Positions 45,081 to 55,243 are shown, numbered from the stretch's first letter. The stretch is DNA of 64,000 nucleotides from Balneolaceae bacterium (GCA_007693745.1 REDA01000038.1:1-64000), one strand, 5' to 3'. The notes: generated by a model from the sequence alone, not told the origin. Program-made: numbers and translations.

Positions 45081-45299
45081 ACCATTGCAGCTGTATATAC
45101 TCATCTAAAAAACCGGTTTAAATAAAAAAGGCTGAATCAGGGATACCAGACAGATAAACCACACCCGATTCTCAAAAAGTTCACTGCTCAAAATAGGTGA
45201 AATATGACAGAGTTGTTGATATGGGTAAAAAAATCGGACAGACGGATCAAACCATCTCTCTCCGGTCTCGTCTAAAATAGCAGACACTCAGAAAAACTA

Positions 45300-46115
45300 A
45301 TGGTGAACATCATGAAAAAAACAATCAAGCTTATTCTTATTCTTATTTTTACTTACACTTCAACCCTTTATGCCCAGCAACGGGGCACTCCCTTCACCGA
45401 AGCTCCTCAAATGATTACTCAATTTGCTGAAGAGCTGAATCTTAGTGACGATCAGAAGAGAGCGCTCACAGAACTTCAACTGGACAGACGGGCACAACGC
45501 AGTCAGTATTCCGGACGTAATTTTTCCGGCGCCACCCGATCGCAGTCCGGAGTGCGCCAAGACTCTCAAAGGGGCAGCCAGAGAAACAGCGGCGGAGTGA
45601 TGCGCCAGCGTTCTGAACAGAACCTGCAGGGTGGCCGCAGCGAAAGAAGAGTTGGCAACAGAGACAGCGCTGTCCGGGTCTCAGAGGGTGAATTCCCTGT
45701 GCGTTATCAGCAGCGGGATCAGATGCAGGAGGCTCTCAATGAAATCCTCTCCGATGAGCAGATGGAAAAACTGCAGCAGCTTCGGATCGAACAGATGGAG
45801 ACCCGTAACGAATATCGGGAATTGAGACAACAGGTTGTCATCGAAAGAGCCGGGCTGGATCCTGCGAAAACCGGGCGGGTTACTGCCCTGCTGGAAGAGA
45901 TGAACAGGCACAGAAATTCAATGCAACTGCTTCGAATCGAATCAGACGGTCTGCCAGACAGTGAAAAAGTGACAACTATCCTGGAAGAAATCCGTACCAT
46001 TCAGGAGCAGCTGCGGGATGAACTGACTGTGAATGAATTCCGCGCACTGCAATCTGCCGGAATCGGTGGAGAGCGGGGGAACCGGGGCGGACGATCCATG
46101 ATGCGTAACCGGTAA
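45300..46115 (+). CDS. Exported Spy/CpxP-like LTxxQ-type protein, Arg/Gln-rich
   Basis: A 271-residue exported protein; ATG 45312 (MKKTIKLILILIF) gives the usual signal peptide, cleaved near LYAQQ. The mature part is basic and rich in Arg, Gln and Ser (about residues 60-130). Three LTxxQ-like helical units are visible: LNLSDDQKRALTELQLDRRA, ILSDEQMEKLQQLRIEQ and a later EEMNRHRNSMQLLRIES. Such periplasmic helical proteins act as chaperones or stress sensors. It is 44 bp upstream of an ECF sigma gene and probably the first gene of its operon or its target. The C-terminus is Gly/Arg-rich (GERGNRGGRSM). Confidence 0.7.
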   Translation: MVNIMKKTIKLILILIFTYTSTLYAQQRGTPFTEAPQMITQFAEELNLSDDQKRALTELQLDRRAQRSQYSGRNFSGATRSQSGVRQDSQRGSQRNSGGVMRQRSEQNLQGGRSERRVGNRDSAVRVSEGEFPVRYQQRDQMQEALNEILSDEQMEKLQQLRIEQMETRNEYRELRQQVVIERAGLDPAKTGRVTALLEEMNRHRNSMQLLRIESDGLPDSEKVTTILEEIRTIQEQLRDELTVNEFRALQSAGIGGERGNRGGRSMMRNR

Positions 46116-46159
46116 CTTCAGGGGTCTGAACCAATGGAGACAGAAAGGATAACTACCCT

Positions 46160-46675
46160 ATGGACAAGGAAGTTTTTAAAGAACAGATTACAGAGCTCTA
46201 TCCGCGTCTCCGGCGGTCCATGACACTCTATCTTGCAGGATCTTCCATTCAGGTGGAAGACCTCCTGCAGGAAACATTTTTAAAAGCCTGGAGTCATCTG
46301 GACTCCTTTCAGGACGAAGCCCGGCTCTACACTTGGATCTACTCCATTGCACGTAATCTGGCGATTGATGAATTCAGAAAAAGGAAAAACAGTATACAGA
46401 TCAGCCAGCTCCCTGTGGAGGAGTATCCGGTAACCGGAAACCCAAGACCCGTTGAGGAATCCGGCGATGAGATCGGACTTTTAAGAAAAGCGATCGAAGA
46501 GCTGCCTGAACTTTTGAGAACGATTGTAATCATGAAAACTACAGATGGATTGAGTTATCCGGAAATTGCTGAAGTAACGGGTCTTAATGAGCAAACCGTC
46601 AAAAACCGGATGTTCAGGGCACGAAAGGAACTTGCTGAACGATTAAAAGAGATGGGTTACACTCATTTAAATTGA
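46160..46675 (+). CDS. ECF-type RNA polymerase sigma factor
   Basis: A 171-residue sigma-70 family protein with only regions 2 and 4. Region 2 is LLQETFLKAWSHLDSFQDEA followed by LYTWIYSIARNLAIDEFRKR, which recognises the -10 element. Region 4 is LPELLRTIVIMKTTDGLSYP, EIAEVTGLNEQTVKNRMFRA and RKELAERL, the helix-turn-helix for the -35 element. The anti-sigma gene follows after 6 bp. It is bracketed by two exported Spy-like genes, which suggests an envelope stress response. Confidence 0.93.
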   Translation: MDKEVFKEQITELYPRLRRSMTLYLAGSSIQVEDLLQETFLKAWSHLDSFQDEARLYTWIYSIARNLAIDEFRKRKNSIQISQLPVEEYPVTGNPRPVEESGDEIGLLRKAIEELPELLRTIVIMKTTDGLSYPEIAEVTGLNEQTVKNRMFRARKELAERLKEMGYTHLN

Positions 46676-46681
46676 GATAAG

Positions 46682-47119
46682 ATGAAAACAACAGAACTTC
46701 AGAACCGAATAAATGATGCAGCGGATGGGCTGCTGTCAAAGCATGAACTGCAACTGCTCGAAAATGAGCTGAATTCGTGGCCCGGTATGCTGGAGGATTA
46801 CCGCTTGATCATGGCACTGCCCGATCTGAACAAAGCCGCCGGAAACAGAGATCAGTATCTGGACAGCAGCCATCTGCAGCAGATTTTTGATGCTATAGAT
46901 CATACTGAGGAACACTCTTTTCAAATGCTTTCCATCCATTGGTTCAGACGGTATGCTCTCGCTGCAAGTCTGATTTTCCTGGCTGTAACAGCCGGATTTA
47001 ACTTTTCCTCACAAAAATCGCCACAGATATCAGCTGAGATCAGCCAGCTGATCTATAGCGATATAAACCTGTATGAAGACGACTATCTTCATCTGATTGA
47101 TCTGACACTGCAGGATTAA
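46682..47119 (+). CDS. Putative membrane anti-sigma factor
   Basis: A 145-residue protein with a soluble N-terminal half (residues 1-85), one membrane segment at about 91-109 (RYALAASLIFLAVTAGFNF) and a short acidic periplasmic tail (YEDDYLHLIDL). The N-terminal helices (LQNRINDAADGLLSKHELQL) resemble the sigma-binding start of anti-sigma factors, but the zinc motif HxxxCxxC is absent. Assignment rests on this layout and on its place 6 bp after an ECF sigma gene. It probably holds the sigma factor at the inner membrane until an envelope signal arrives. Confidence 0.75.
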   Translation: MKTTELQNRINDAADGLLSKHELQLLENELNSWPGMLEDYRLIMALPDLNKAAGNRDQYLDSSHLQQIFDAIDHTEEHSFQMLSIHWFRRYALAASLIFLAVTAGFNFSSQKSPQISAEISQLIYSDINLYEDDYLHLIDLTLQD

Positions 47120-47131
47120 TTTATCTCAGCT

Positions 47132-47593
47132 ATGAATCCAAAAATCAAAGTTATTCTGACATTTTTAACGCTGTTTGCTCTTGGGTTTGCGTCAGGCTAC
47201 CTCTTTAAAGGAGCTTTTTATCCGTCCTCAGAAAAAGCTGCAAGTGAATATCAGGAGACCAACCGGTCCTTTCGGGATATGCAGCGACAGGGTCGGCCTG
47301 AGCCGGATTTTGACAGGGCAAGGGCCAATCTTTCCCGCTGGATGCGTCTGAATGACGATCAGCAGGAAGCTTTTTTTGAGGCACTGTCGCAGTTCCGCAG
47401 CGATGTCAGAGGGATTTCGGCAGAGAGCCGTGAGAGTGAACAGGAACGCATCCTCACCGAATACCATGAATTCCGATACACGGTGGAAAAATTTTTAAAC
47501 GAAGAGCAGCTTCACCGGCTCGACTCCAGATTGCATCCCGATTCGGTTCGGACTAACCGGCAGGAAGCATTCCGAAGAAGCCGCGGACAGTAG
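47132..47593 (+). CDS. Membrane-anchored periplasmic Spy/CpxP-like protein
   Basis: A 153-residue protein with an uncleaved-looking N-terminal hydrophobic segment (VILTFLTLFALGFASGYLF) and a helical, charged periplasmic part. MRLNDDQQEAFFEALSQFRS and FLNEEQLHRLDSRLH have the LTxxQ-like spacing found in CpxP, Spy and CnrX-type sensors. It begins 12 bp after the anti-sigma gene, so it is the last gene of the sigma operon. A role as periplasmic sensor or chaperone is inferred. It is convergent with cstA. Confidence 0.7.
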   Translation: MNPKIKVILTFLTLFALGFASGYLFKGAFYPSSEKAASEYQETNRSFRDMQRQGRPEPDFDRARANLSRWMRLNDDQQEAFFEALSQFRSDVRGISAESRESEQERILTEYHEFRYTVEKFLNEEQLHRLDSRLHPDSVRTNRQEAFRRSRGQ

Positions 47594-47642
47594 ATGTAAA
47601 AAGTTAACGACCAGACAGACACCACACTACTGCAATTTCTTC

Positions 47643-49268
47643 TCAACGGGCTTGTTTTTGCCCGGAAAGAGCATAGCCTTTCAGGCTTTTCCGGGCAAAA
47701 TGAATCAGTACAACTGCCAGTACTACAAGCGCCAGTGCGATGGCAGCCAGCACATAACTCTCTGCCTTTATATTATTCCAGACAAAAATGATCAGCGAAC
47801 TGATGGTCACGGCAAACATAAACACCATTGGGATAAGAGTAAAAAGCGGATTGATGTCGCTTTTGATCAGCCATACTGAGACAGCAAGAAGCGCCAGGGC
47901 TGCCAAAAGCTGATTTGCAGAGCCGAAAATCGGCCATAATTCCTGAAATTGACCCGTCAGCAAAAGAGATGTGCTAAGAACGGCAACAATCGCCGTGCTT
48001 ACAAACCTGTTGCCAGAAACCACTTGAACCCTTGAACTCTCTTTTTCAAAATACTCCCTGAAGGTAAATCTTGCCAGTCTCGTGCAGGTATCCAGGGTTG
48101 TCAGGGCAAATGCGGATACCGTTAAAGCCACAAAGGATACCGCCAGCGTTTCGGGCAGCCCCAAAGATGAAATAAATCCCCCCAGGCCCTGAGAAAAAAG
48201 GGTGACCGGACCCAGTTCTGTAAGGCCGGAAAGATATTGCTCCCTTGGCAGAACCATCACCGCACCTACAGCCAGGATGGCAAGCATCGACTCAATCAGC
48301 ATCCCCCCAAAACCCACAACTTTTGCATCCGACTCTTTATCAATCTGTTTGGAAGTGGTACCGGAAGCCACCAGGGAATGAAATCCCGATATCGCTCCAC
48401 AGGCAATGGTCACGAATAACACCGGAAAGAGGAAACCAAGCCCTTCTACATAGAAATGAATTTCGTTGTCCATCACCGGGGTGGGATTGGAAAAGATAAC
48501 ACCCAGAAATCCGGATAGAATCATGCCATAGAGAAGATAAGAGTTCAGGTAATCCCGTGGCTGTAGCAGCAGTTGTACCGGACTCACCGCCGCGAAAAAG
48601 ATGTAGACCAGTAAAATGGATATCCAGAACCAATACCCCAGCTCAAAAGGCAGATACTGTCCTGCATATACCATACCGTACATCACCACGACACCTGTCA
48701 GGCTCAGCAGCCAGAAAGGCAGGAACCCGCTCCGGTAAACCGCTCCAAACAGCAGAGCAAGAAAAATAAATCCCACAGAAGCCGAAGCTGCGGATGGAAT
48801 GGTGACAAACGTCCTGGCCACAATATCCATAAACACGGCAATGACCAGTATCAAAGTGGCAAATGCAAAAAGAATAAATAGTTTTTTACCAAACCGGCCG
48901 ATATAGCGCTCAATCAGCTCACCGATAGACTTTCCCTGATGCCGGAGGGAGGCGGTCAGTGAGGTTAAATCATGCACAGCTCCAAAAAAGATCCCACCAA
49001 TGATAATCCAGAGCACAGCAGGAATCCAGCCAAATGCGACCGCAATGACGGGTCCAACAATGGGCCCCGCACCCGCAATGGACGCAAAATGATGACCAAG
49101 CACCATGGGTGTCTTGCTGGGGATGTAGTCCACGCCATCCTTTTGTGTGTGTGCCGGGGTGACATTTTGATCATCAAGACCAAGCTTATCTGAGATGAAA
49201 CGACCGTAAAAACGGTACGCAAAAAGGAAAATAACAGCTGAAATAAGAATCAGTACAATGAGGTTCAT
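47643..49268 (-). CDS. cstA: Carbon starvation protein A family transporter
   Basis: A 541-residue polytopic membrane protein with about 14 hydrophobic segments. The CstA core is clear: YRFYGRFISDKLGLDD, PSKTPMVLGHHFASIAGAGP, IVGPVIAVAFGWIPAVLWII, GAVHDLTSLTASLRHQGKSI and GFHSLVASGTTSKQID. Members import pyruvate or peptides when carbon is short. It is the shorter form of the family compared with the 701-residue E. coli protein. A gamma-glutamylcyclotransferase-like gene lies 37 bp upstream on the same strand. Confidence 0.92.
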   Translation of the reverse strand: MNLIVLILISAVIFLFAYRFYGRFISDKLGLDDQNVTPAHTQKDGVDYIPSKTPMVLGHHFASIAGAGPIVGPVIAVAFGWIPAVLWIIIGGIFFGAVHDLTSLTASLRHQGKSIGELIERYIGRFGKKLFILFAFATLILVIAVFMDIVARTFVTIPSAASASVGFIFLALLFGAVYRSGFLPFWLLSLTGVVVMYGMVYAGQYLPFELGYWFWISILLVYIFFAAVSPVQLLLQPRDYLNSYLLYGMILSGFLGVIFSNPTPVMDNEIHFYVEGLGFLFPVLFVTIACGAISGFHSLVASGTTSKQIDKESDAKVVGFGGMLIESMLAILAVGAVMVLPREQYLSGLTELGPVTLFSQGLGGFISSLGLPETLAVSFVALTVSAFALTTLDTCTRLARFTFREYFEKESSRVQVVSGNRFVSTAIVAVLSTSLLLTGQFQELWPIFGSANQLLAALALLAVSVWLIKSDINPLFTLIPMVFMFAVTISSLIIFVWNNIKAESYVLAAIALALVVLAVVLIHFARKSLKGYALSGQKQAR

Positions 49269-49305
49269 GGGAGTTCTCTATCCTTTGCCCGGAGCGATAC
49301 AGGGG

Positions 49306-49818
49306 TTATTCTTCTTTGGCATTCTGATTGACTGCCCTGCTGGTTTGCTGTTCCGGCAGACACTCCGGCTGAAAAAAATCTCCTGAAAGGATCCGCTCTT
49401 CCCCCCGAAGATCTCCGGTATAGTGATACACCCACGCTTCGGTCTCTCTTCCATTCATCTCATACACCTCTGTCCTGATCCGTTCATACTCATGCGGTTG
49501 GGGGTCTTCTGATGAACACCCTTCATACCGGTCCAGCTGTCCGAAGAGCCTGTCCGGGTTCACGATTCGGTAGAGCTCTCCACTCACCCATTCGCCCTGC
49601 CCCTGCGTCATCACATAGCCCGGGTAGCTGGACACCCAATATAATCGTCCGGCAGCACGGGCCGGACCCGTATATTCCGCATCCTGAGTCATTACCTCCT
49701 CCAAACGGCCGGCCTTCAACACCCCCCTTCTCAAAGTTCCGTACACAAACAGAAACTGCTCTTCCCGCATTCTATCTAACGATTTGATTCGATTTTCACT
49801 TTTGGAAATATCCGGCAT
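49306..49818 (-). CDS. Gamma-glutamylcyclotransferase (AIG2/GGCT) fold protein
   Basis: A 170-residue protein, or 154 if the second ATG (49770) is used. The substrate loop FVYGTLRRGVLKAGRL, then GRLYWVSSYPGYV, VSGELYRI, FGQLDRYEGCSS and AWVYHY are in GGCT-family order. The catalytic glutamate of the family corresponds to the Glu in DRYEGC. It lies upstream of cstA on the same strand. The natural gamma-glutamyl substrate is not readable. Confidence 0.85.
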   Translation of the reverse strand: MPDISKSENRIKSLDRMREEQFLFVYGTLRRGVLKAGRLEEVMTQDAEYTGPARAAGRLYWVSSYPGYVMTQGQGEWVSGELYRIVNPDRLFGQLDRYEGCSSEDPQPHEYERIRTEVYEMNGRETEAWVYHYTGDLRGEERILSGDFFQPECLPEQQTSRAVNQNAKEE

Positions 49819-49928
49819 TCATTCCGGCTCTGCAATCTCTTTTTTAAGGGGGCTTTTTTGTAGAAGTAACAAAGATTCAGTACTCTGTAAAAGGTGTTCA
49901 TTTTGAACTCACTTTGTGAGATGACACT

Positions 49929-49952
49929 GCTGTCTTAAAAGCTGTCTTAAAA
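49929..49952. repeat. Perfect tandem duplication of a 12-bp unit
   Basis: GCTGTCTTAAAA occurs twice in a row in the divergent gap between the GGCT-like gene and the Tat-exported oxidoreductase gene. The rest of this 275-bp gap is AT-rich and holds no gene that I can support. Confidence 0.7.
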
Positions 49953-50093
49953 CAAAATACTCGTTTTGATTCGATCTGATTTGGTACTTTACTAATTGAG
50001 GTTTCAATATAATTACGAGGGTTTTTAAAAAAAACCGACAGCCCTTTACAGGAAGTCACAATACTGTTTATCCTGAATAAAACCTTTTTTCTT

Positions 50094-51203
50094 ATGAAGA
50101 ATCTATCCCATTCCGGCGGATTTACCCGACGGCAGTTTTTAAAGACCACCGGCACTGTAATGGCCGCTTCCGGACTCGGTTTTCCATCCATTATCCTGCC
50201 GCGAAGAAAGGAGAAGCTTGGGGTTGCACTGGTTGGGCTTGGAAGCTACAGCAGGGGCAGGCTGGCTCCCGGTCTTCAGCTTACTGAACATTGTGAGCTG
50301 AAGGGGATTGTAACCGGTTCGCCTCACAAGATTCCGGTTTGGCAGGAGCAGTATAATATCCCCGACAGAAATGTCTATTCTTATCAAACAATGCATGAAG
50401 TAGCAGATAATGATGAAATTGATATTATCTACATTGTCCTGCCTACCGGGCTGCATGCTCAATACTCAATTATCGGTGCAGAAGCCGGAAAGCATGTCTG
50501 GTGTGAAAAACCCATGGCGATGGATGCTGCTGAGTGCCGTGCAATGATCGACGCTGCGGTTAAAAACAGAGTGCAGCTTGCAATCGGCTACCGGATGCAG
50601 CACGAACCCAATACCCGCACCATCATCCGTTACGGACAGGAACAGACCTACGGCGCCATCACTGAAATTCGGTCAGGCGCCGGTTACCGTGGCAGTCATC
50701 CCACCGGAAACTGGCGGCGAAATCCCGATCTGGGGGGTGGCGCGCTCTACGACATGGGTGTCTATCCGATCAATGCAATACGCTACGCTTCCGGTCTGGA
50801 AGCTGTGGCTGTGCGAGGACGGCAGTGGTCCGAACGGCAGGATCTATACGCGTTTGTGGATGAATTTTCTGAATTTGAAGTTGAGTTTCCCGGCGGAGTG
50901 AAAGCCTATGGCGAAACCGCTTTTGGTAAATCGAGTAACTATCTCGACATCACTGCCACAGAGGGATGGTATCGCCTGCGGCCTTTCCAGTCCTATACAG
51001 GTGTTCAGGGTGAAACCAGTGACGGCACGATCCTGCCACCTGACACCCATCATATTCAGGCGCGGCAGATGGATATGGACGCCCTGGCTATAAAAGAGAA
51101 CAGGCCGCCGGTTGCGCCGGGAGAAGACGGACTCGCAGATGTGGAAATTATCGAAGCTGTTCAGGAAAGCTCACGCCGCGGGCAGGAGTGGATCCGGTTC
51201 TGA
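50094..51203 (+). CDS. Tat-exported Gfo/Idh/MocA-family oxidoreductase (glucose-fructose oxidoreductase-like)
   Basis: A 369-residue protein with a twin-arginine signal (GFTRRQFLKTTG and a short hydrophobic run). The Rossmann motif is VALVGLGSYSRGRLAP and the sugar-dehydrogenase signature is HVWCEKPMAMD. The C-terminal sheet domain has GAGYRGSHPTGNWRRNPDL, GGGALYDMGVYPINAIRY and YLDITATEGWYRL. The proximity to glucose-fructose oxidoreductases is suggested by ELKGIVTGSP and IIYIVLPTGLHAQY. Substrate and product are not readable. It is isolated from other sugar genes and convergent with metH. Confidence 0.88.
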   Translation: MKNLSHSGGFTRRQFLKTTGTVMAASGLGFPSIILPRRKEKLGVALVGLGSYSRGRLAPGLQLTEHCELKGIVTGSPHKIPVWQEQYNIPDRNVYSYQTMHEVADNDEIDIIYIVLPTGLHAQYSIIGAEAGKHVWCEKPMAMDAAECRAMIDAAVKNRVQLAIGYRMQHEPNTRTIIRYGQEQTYGAITEIRSGAGYRGSHPTGNWRRNPDLGGGALYDMGVYPINAIRYASGLEAVAVRGRQWSERQDLYAFVDEFSEFEVEFPGGVKAYGETAFGKSSNYLDITATEGWYRLRPFQSYTGVQGETSDGTILPPDTHHIQARQMDMDALAIKENRPPVAPGEDGLADVEIIEAVQESSRRGQEWIRF

Positions 51204-51364
51204 CCATTCTGAACACATGGATGGAAAGCACTGAATCCAATCGGTCAGCATACCCTTAAAGAGCACTTTTTTCACTGACAGGCGCTCTTGAAGAAACGGT
51301 CTGCACTTCGATGACCGGGTTGCCGCCGGTGGATTCCTGCTCTCAGAGGTTTAGAATAGAATCT

Positions 51365-54300
51365 TTATCTGTTATCATACCCCAGATTCGGACCCAGCCA
51401 TCTTTCCACATCCTTCAGTGGCATCCCCTTTCGGGTTGCATACTCTTCCACCTGATCGCGGATGATATTCCCAAGACTGAAATACTGAGCTTCCGGATGG
51501 GCAAAATAGAGTCCGCACACGGAGGAAGAGGGAGTCATGGCCAGATGCTCTGTAAGGGTGATCCCGGTTCGTTCAACTGCCCCCAGGAGATCAAAAAGCG
51601 GCGGTTTCTCGGTGTGATCCGGCTGCGCAGGGTATCCGGGTGCCGGACGGATTCCCCTGTACTTCTCCCGGATCATCTGGATGTTGTCCAGGTTCTCATC
51701 CGCTGCATATCCCCAGAGAGTGGTCCGAACTTCCCGGTGCAGATATTCAGCAAATGCCTCTGCAAGTCTGTCGGCCAGTGCTTTCACCATAATCGCATTG
51801 TAGTCGTCGTTATCGCGTTCAAATTCGGCCACCAGCTCATCCACGCCGTGACCCGTGGTCACTGCAAAACCCCCGATGTAATCGGCAATGCCGCTCTCTT
51901 TGGGTGCAATAAAATCGGCAAGAGCCTTGTTTGGCTGACCCTTTCGCTTCTTTGTCTGCTGACGCAGTGTATGGAATGTTGTGAGTATCCCGCTTCGGGA
52001 ATCGTCCGAATAAACCTCGATATCATCACCCACTGAATTAGCAGGAAACAGGCCAGCCACACCATGTGCTGTGCACAGTTTTTCCTCAACGATGCGATCC
52101 AGCAGCTGATTGGCTTCGTCGAAGAGCTTTCTGGCTTCTGCACCGGCGATCTCATCCTCCAGGATATCCGGGAATTTTCCTTTCATCTCCCAGGCAATGA
52201 AAAACGGAGCCCAGTCGATATATCCGCGAAGCAGATCCAAAGGTACATCCCGGTACTCCGTGATCCCCGGCTTTAAAGGAGCTGAGCTCTCGTACGAATC
52301 CCAATCGATCACAGTACGGTTTTCCCTGGCTTTCTCCAGTGTGAGATAATCTTTTTTCCTGCCACGGCTGCTGTACTGCTCCCTCAGTTCTTCATATTCT
52401 GAAGCGATTTCACCCACAAAATCCTCCTTCAGGGTTTTGGATACCAGCCTGTTCACAACCGTAACGCTTCTGGAGGCATCCAATACATGAATTACAGGAT
52501 GTTCATATGCCGGTGCGATTTTCACAGCTGTATGCATACGGGAAGTGGTGGCTCCGCCAATCAGCAGCGGGGTTGTAAAGCCCTCACGCTGCATCTCTGC
52601 AGCAACATGAACCATCTCATCCAGGGAGGGGGTAATCAGTCCGCTCAACCCGATCACATCCACCTTATGCTCCCTGGCAGCAGCTAAAATTTTATCGGAG
52701 GGATTCATCACCCCGATGTCGATCACTTCATAGTTGTTGCAACGCAGCACAACACCTACGATGTTCTTTCCGATATCATGAACATCACCCTTTACGGTTG
52801 CCATGAGCACTTTTGCCTTGGGCTCACTGCTCTGATTGCGCTCTTTTTCAGCTTCGATAAAGGGAATTAAAATCGCAACTCCCTTCTTCATCACACGGGC
52901 ACTTTTCACCACCTGTGGCAAAAACATCTTCCCCTCGCCGAAGAGATCCCCCACCACATTCATCCCGTCCATCATCGGCCCTTCGATTACATGAATGGGC
53001 TCCGGATATTTTTGCCTCGCTTCTTCCACATCCGCTTCAATGTAATCGACGATACCCTTGATGAGGCCGTGCTGAATACGTTCTTCCACTGTACCCTCAC
53101 GCCATGCATCTTTTTTCACCTCCGCTTCAGCACCATCCTGATCCTTGATCCGGTCGGCATATTCAATCAGGCGTTCCGTTGCGTCCTCTCTGCGATTCAG
53201 CAGCACATCTTCCACAAGCTCTTTCAGCTCCGGCTCAATCTCCTCATACACCTCCAGCTGTGAAGCGTTCACAATCGCCATATCGAGTCCCGCCTTAATG
53301 GAATGATAGAGAAACGCCGAATGCATTGCCTCTCTCACCACGTTATTCCCCCGGAAGGAGAAGGAGATGTTACTGAGTCCGCCACTCACCTTGGCATGGG
53401 GCAGATTTTTCTTGATCCAGCTTACAGTTTCAATAAAATCCACCGCGTAGTTATTATGCTCTTCAATTCCGGTAGCCACGGTGAGGATGTTCGGGTCCAT
53501 GATAATATCCTGTGGGGGAAAGCCTACCTCATCCACCAGAATATCATATGCGCGTTTACAGATCTCCCGTCTGCGTTCCAGGGTGTCGGCCTGTCCCGTT
53601 TCGTCAAATGCCATCACCACTACGGCCGCTCCAAAATCGAGGATATGCCGTGCCTGCTCTTTAAAAGCCTCCTCTCCCTCTTTAAGCGAGATAGAGTTGA
53701 CCACACTTTTACCCTGAGTGGTCTTCAATCCGGATAGTATCACACTCCACTTGGAGCTGTCGATCATAAACGGAACCCGGGCGATATCAGGTTCTGCGGA
53801 CATCAGGTTCACAAAATCCTTCATCACTTTTTCGGAATCCAGCAGCGCTTCATCCATATTGACATCCACAATCTGTGCACCTCCCTCCACCTGCTCACTC
53901 GCAACGCTAAGTGCCTCCTCATACTCTTCGTTCAGAATCAGCCGCTTGAACTTCAGAGAACCGGTCACATTGGTACGTTCACCCACATTTACAAAGTTGG
54001 TTTCCGGCCTGATCACCAGAGGCTCGAGTCCACTCAGGCTGAGCCAGATACTCTGCTCCTTCGGTTTTCGCGGCTCATGACGTGCTGCCTCCTCAGCCAT
54101 CGCACGGATGTGATCGGGAGTGGTTCCGCAGCAGCCACCCACAATATTTACAAAGCCCTCCGTTGCATAATCGCGAATCTGAGCCGCCATAAAGTCGGCC
54201 GATTCGTTATACTCACCCATCTCATCCGGAAGACCCGCATTGGGATAAAGGCTGGTGTAGCAGTGCGCATGTTTGGAGAGCTCCTGGATGTAGGGCCGCA

Positions 54301-55069
54301 TCTGTTTCGAGCCCAGGGCACAGTTGAGCCCAATGCTCAGAAGCGGGCTGGCATGCTTTACTGATATCCAAAACGCTTCGGTTGTCTGTCCGGAAAGGGT
54401 ACGCCCGCTCTGGTCCACAATGGTGCCGGAGATCATGATCGGCAACCGTTTGCCCGTCTTCTGTGCATACTTGTGAATCGCATAAATGGCAGCTTTGCAG
54501 TTCAGTGTGTCAAATACGGTCTCCACCAGCAGTGCATCCACGCCTCCGTCAAGCAGGCCGCGAAGCTGCTCAGTGTAATTCTCCGCCATCGCATCGAAGG
54601 TAGTGGCCCGGTACCCCGGATCTTCCACATCCGGCGAAAGGGAAAGCGTCTTGTTCGTCGGCCCCAGCGCTCCCGCCACGAACCGCGGTTTATCCGGATT
54701 TTTTGCCGTAAACTCATCGGCAGCAGACCGGGCAATAGTTGCAGCAGCCACATTCAGCTCATAGGTGAACTCCTGCAGGTGATAATCTTCCTGTGAGATC
54801 GGGTTTGAGTTGAATGTGTTGGTCTCGATAATATCTGCACCGGCGGAGAGGAATTTGGAGTGAATTTCCCGTATTATTTCCGGCTGAGTGATACTGAGCA
54901 GATCATTGTTTCCTTTCAGATCGCTGTGAAAATCCTGAAATTTTGATCCCCGGTAATCCTCTTCCTTAAGCTTGTAGTCCTGTATCATGGTACCCATGGC
55001 ACCGTCCAGGACGAGAATTCTATTTTTTAACTGTTCTTTGATTGAAAACGGGGAACGGGACATATGCAA
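51365..55069 (-). CDS. metH: Cobalamin-dependent methionine synthase
   Basis: A 1234-residue four-module enzyme that transfers a methyl group from methyltetrahydrofolate via cobalamin to homocysteine. The homocysteine module starts [15 protein letters not shown] and its zinc cysteines include Cys313-Cys314 in [10 protein letters not shown]. The folate module has [16 protein letters not shown] and [10 protein letters not shown]. The B12 module has the lower-ligand motif [11 protein letters not shown]. The SAM-dependent reactivation module ends with [15 protein letters not shown]. Length matches E. coli MetH (1227). The start is MHMSRSPF with an alternative ATG two codons later. It is divergent from metF, which makes its methyl donor, across a repeat copy. 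Confidence 0.97.
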   Translation of the reverse strand: MHMSRSPFSIKEQLKNRILVLDGAMGTMIQDYKLKEEDYRGSKFQDFHSDLKGNNDLLSITQPEIIREIHSKFLSAGADIIETNTFNSNPISQEDYHLQEFTYELNVAAATIARSAADEFTAKNPDKPRFVAGALGPTNKTLSLSPDVEDPGYRATTFDAMAENYTEQLRGLLDGGVDALLVETVFDTLNCKAAIYAIHKYAQKTGKRLPIMISGTIVDQSGRTLSGQTTEAFWISVKHASPLLSIGLNCALGSKQMRPYIQELSKHAHCYTSLYPNAGLPDEMGEYNESADFMAAQIRDYATEGFVNIVGGCCGTTPDHIRAMAEEAARHEPRKPKEQSIWLSLSGLEPLVIRPETNFVNVGERTNVTGSLKFKRLILNEEYEEALSVASEQVEGGAQIVDVNMDEALLDSEKVMKDFVNLMSAEPDIARVPFMIDSSKWSVILSGLKTTQGKSVVNSISLKEGEEAFKEQARHILDFGAAVVVMAFDETGQADTLERRREICKRAYDILVDEVGFPPQDIIMDPNILTVATGIEEHNNYAVDFIETVSWIKKNLPHAKVSGGLSNISFSFRGNNVVREAMHSAFLYHSIKAGLDMAIVNASQLEVYEEIEPELKELVEDVLLNRREDATERLIEYADRIKDQDGAEAEVKKDAWREGTVEERIQHGLIKGIVDYIEADVEEARQKYPEPIHVIEGPMMDGMNVVGDLFGEGKMFLPQVVKSARVMKKGVAILIPFIEAEKERNQSSEPKAKVLMATVKGDVHDIGKNIVGVVLRCNNYEVIDIGVMNPSDKILAAAREHKVDVIGLSGLITPSLDEMVHVAAEMQREGFTTPLLIGGATTSRMHTAVKIAPAYEHPVIHVLDASRSVTVVNRLVSKTLKEDFVGEIASEYEELREQYSSRGRKKDYLTLEKARENRTVIDWDSYESSAPLKPGITEYRDVPLDLLRGYIDWAPFFIAWEMKGKFPDILEDEIAGAEARKLFDEANQLLDRIVEEKLCTAHGVAGLFPANSVGDDIEVYSDDSRSGILTTFHTLRQQTKKRKGQPNKALADFIAPKESGIADYIGGFAVTTGHGVDELVAEFERDNDDYNAIMVKALADRLAEAFAEYLHREVRTTLWGYAADENLDNIQMIREKYRGIRPAPGYPAQPDHTEKPPLFDLLGAVERTGITLTEHLAMTPSSSVCGLYFAHPEAQYFSLGNIIRDQVEEYATRKGMPLKDVERWLGPNLGYDNR

Positions 55070-55102
55070 AAACTCTTCGTTACTGAATAAATTTATTTAT
55101 GT

Positions 55103-55243
55103 GGAGGCTTGGAAAAAACGGGCATTTTGCTGAGGATCGAGACGGCAGCAAATTTAAAACCGCTGCGTATAAACGATACGTGAGCAGTTAAAATTTGCGG
55201 TAACGAAGATCCCCGGCATAAAAACAGTTTCCCAAAGCCTTCC
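55103..55243. repeat. Dispersed imperfect palindromic repeat, copy R5
   Basis: About 141 bp, a more diverged copy: left end GGAGGCTTGGAAAAAACGGG, then GAGACGGCAGCAAATTTAAA and ACCGCTGCGTAT, right part AATTTGCGGTAACGAAG and ACAGTTTCCCAAAGCCTTCC. The centre CTGCGTATAAACGATACGTG-AGCAG forms an inner hairpin. It lies between divergent metH and metF, within 35 bp of the metH start. Confidence 0.8.

Noticed and set aside
45054-45299. Small gene in the gap between ppc and the Spy-like gene
   Set aside because: The only frames are short, start in the repeat fragment and resemble nothing.
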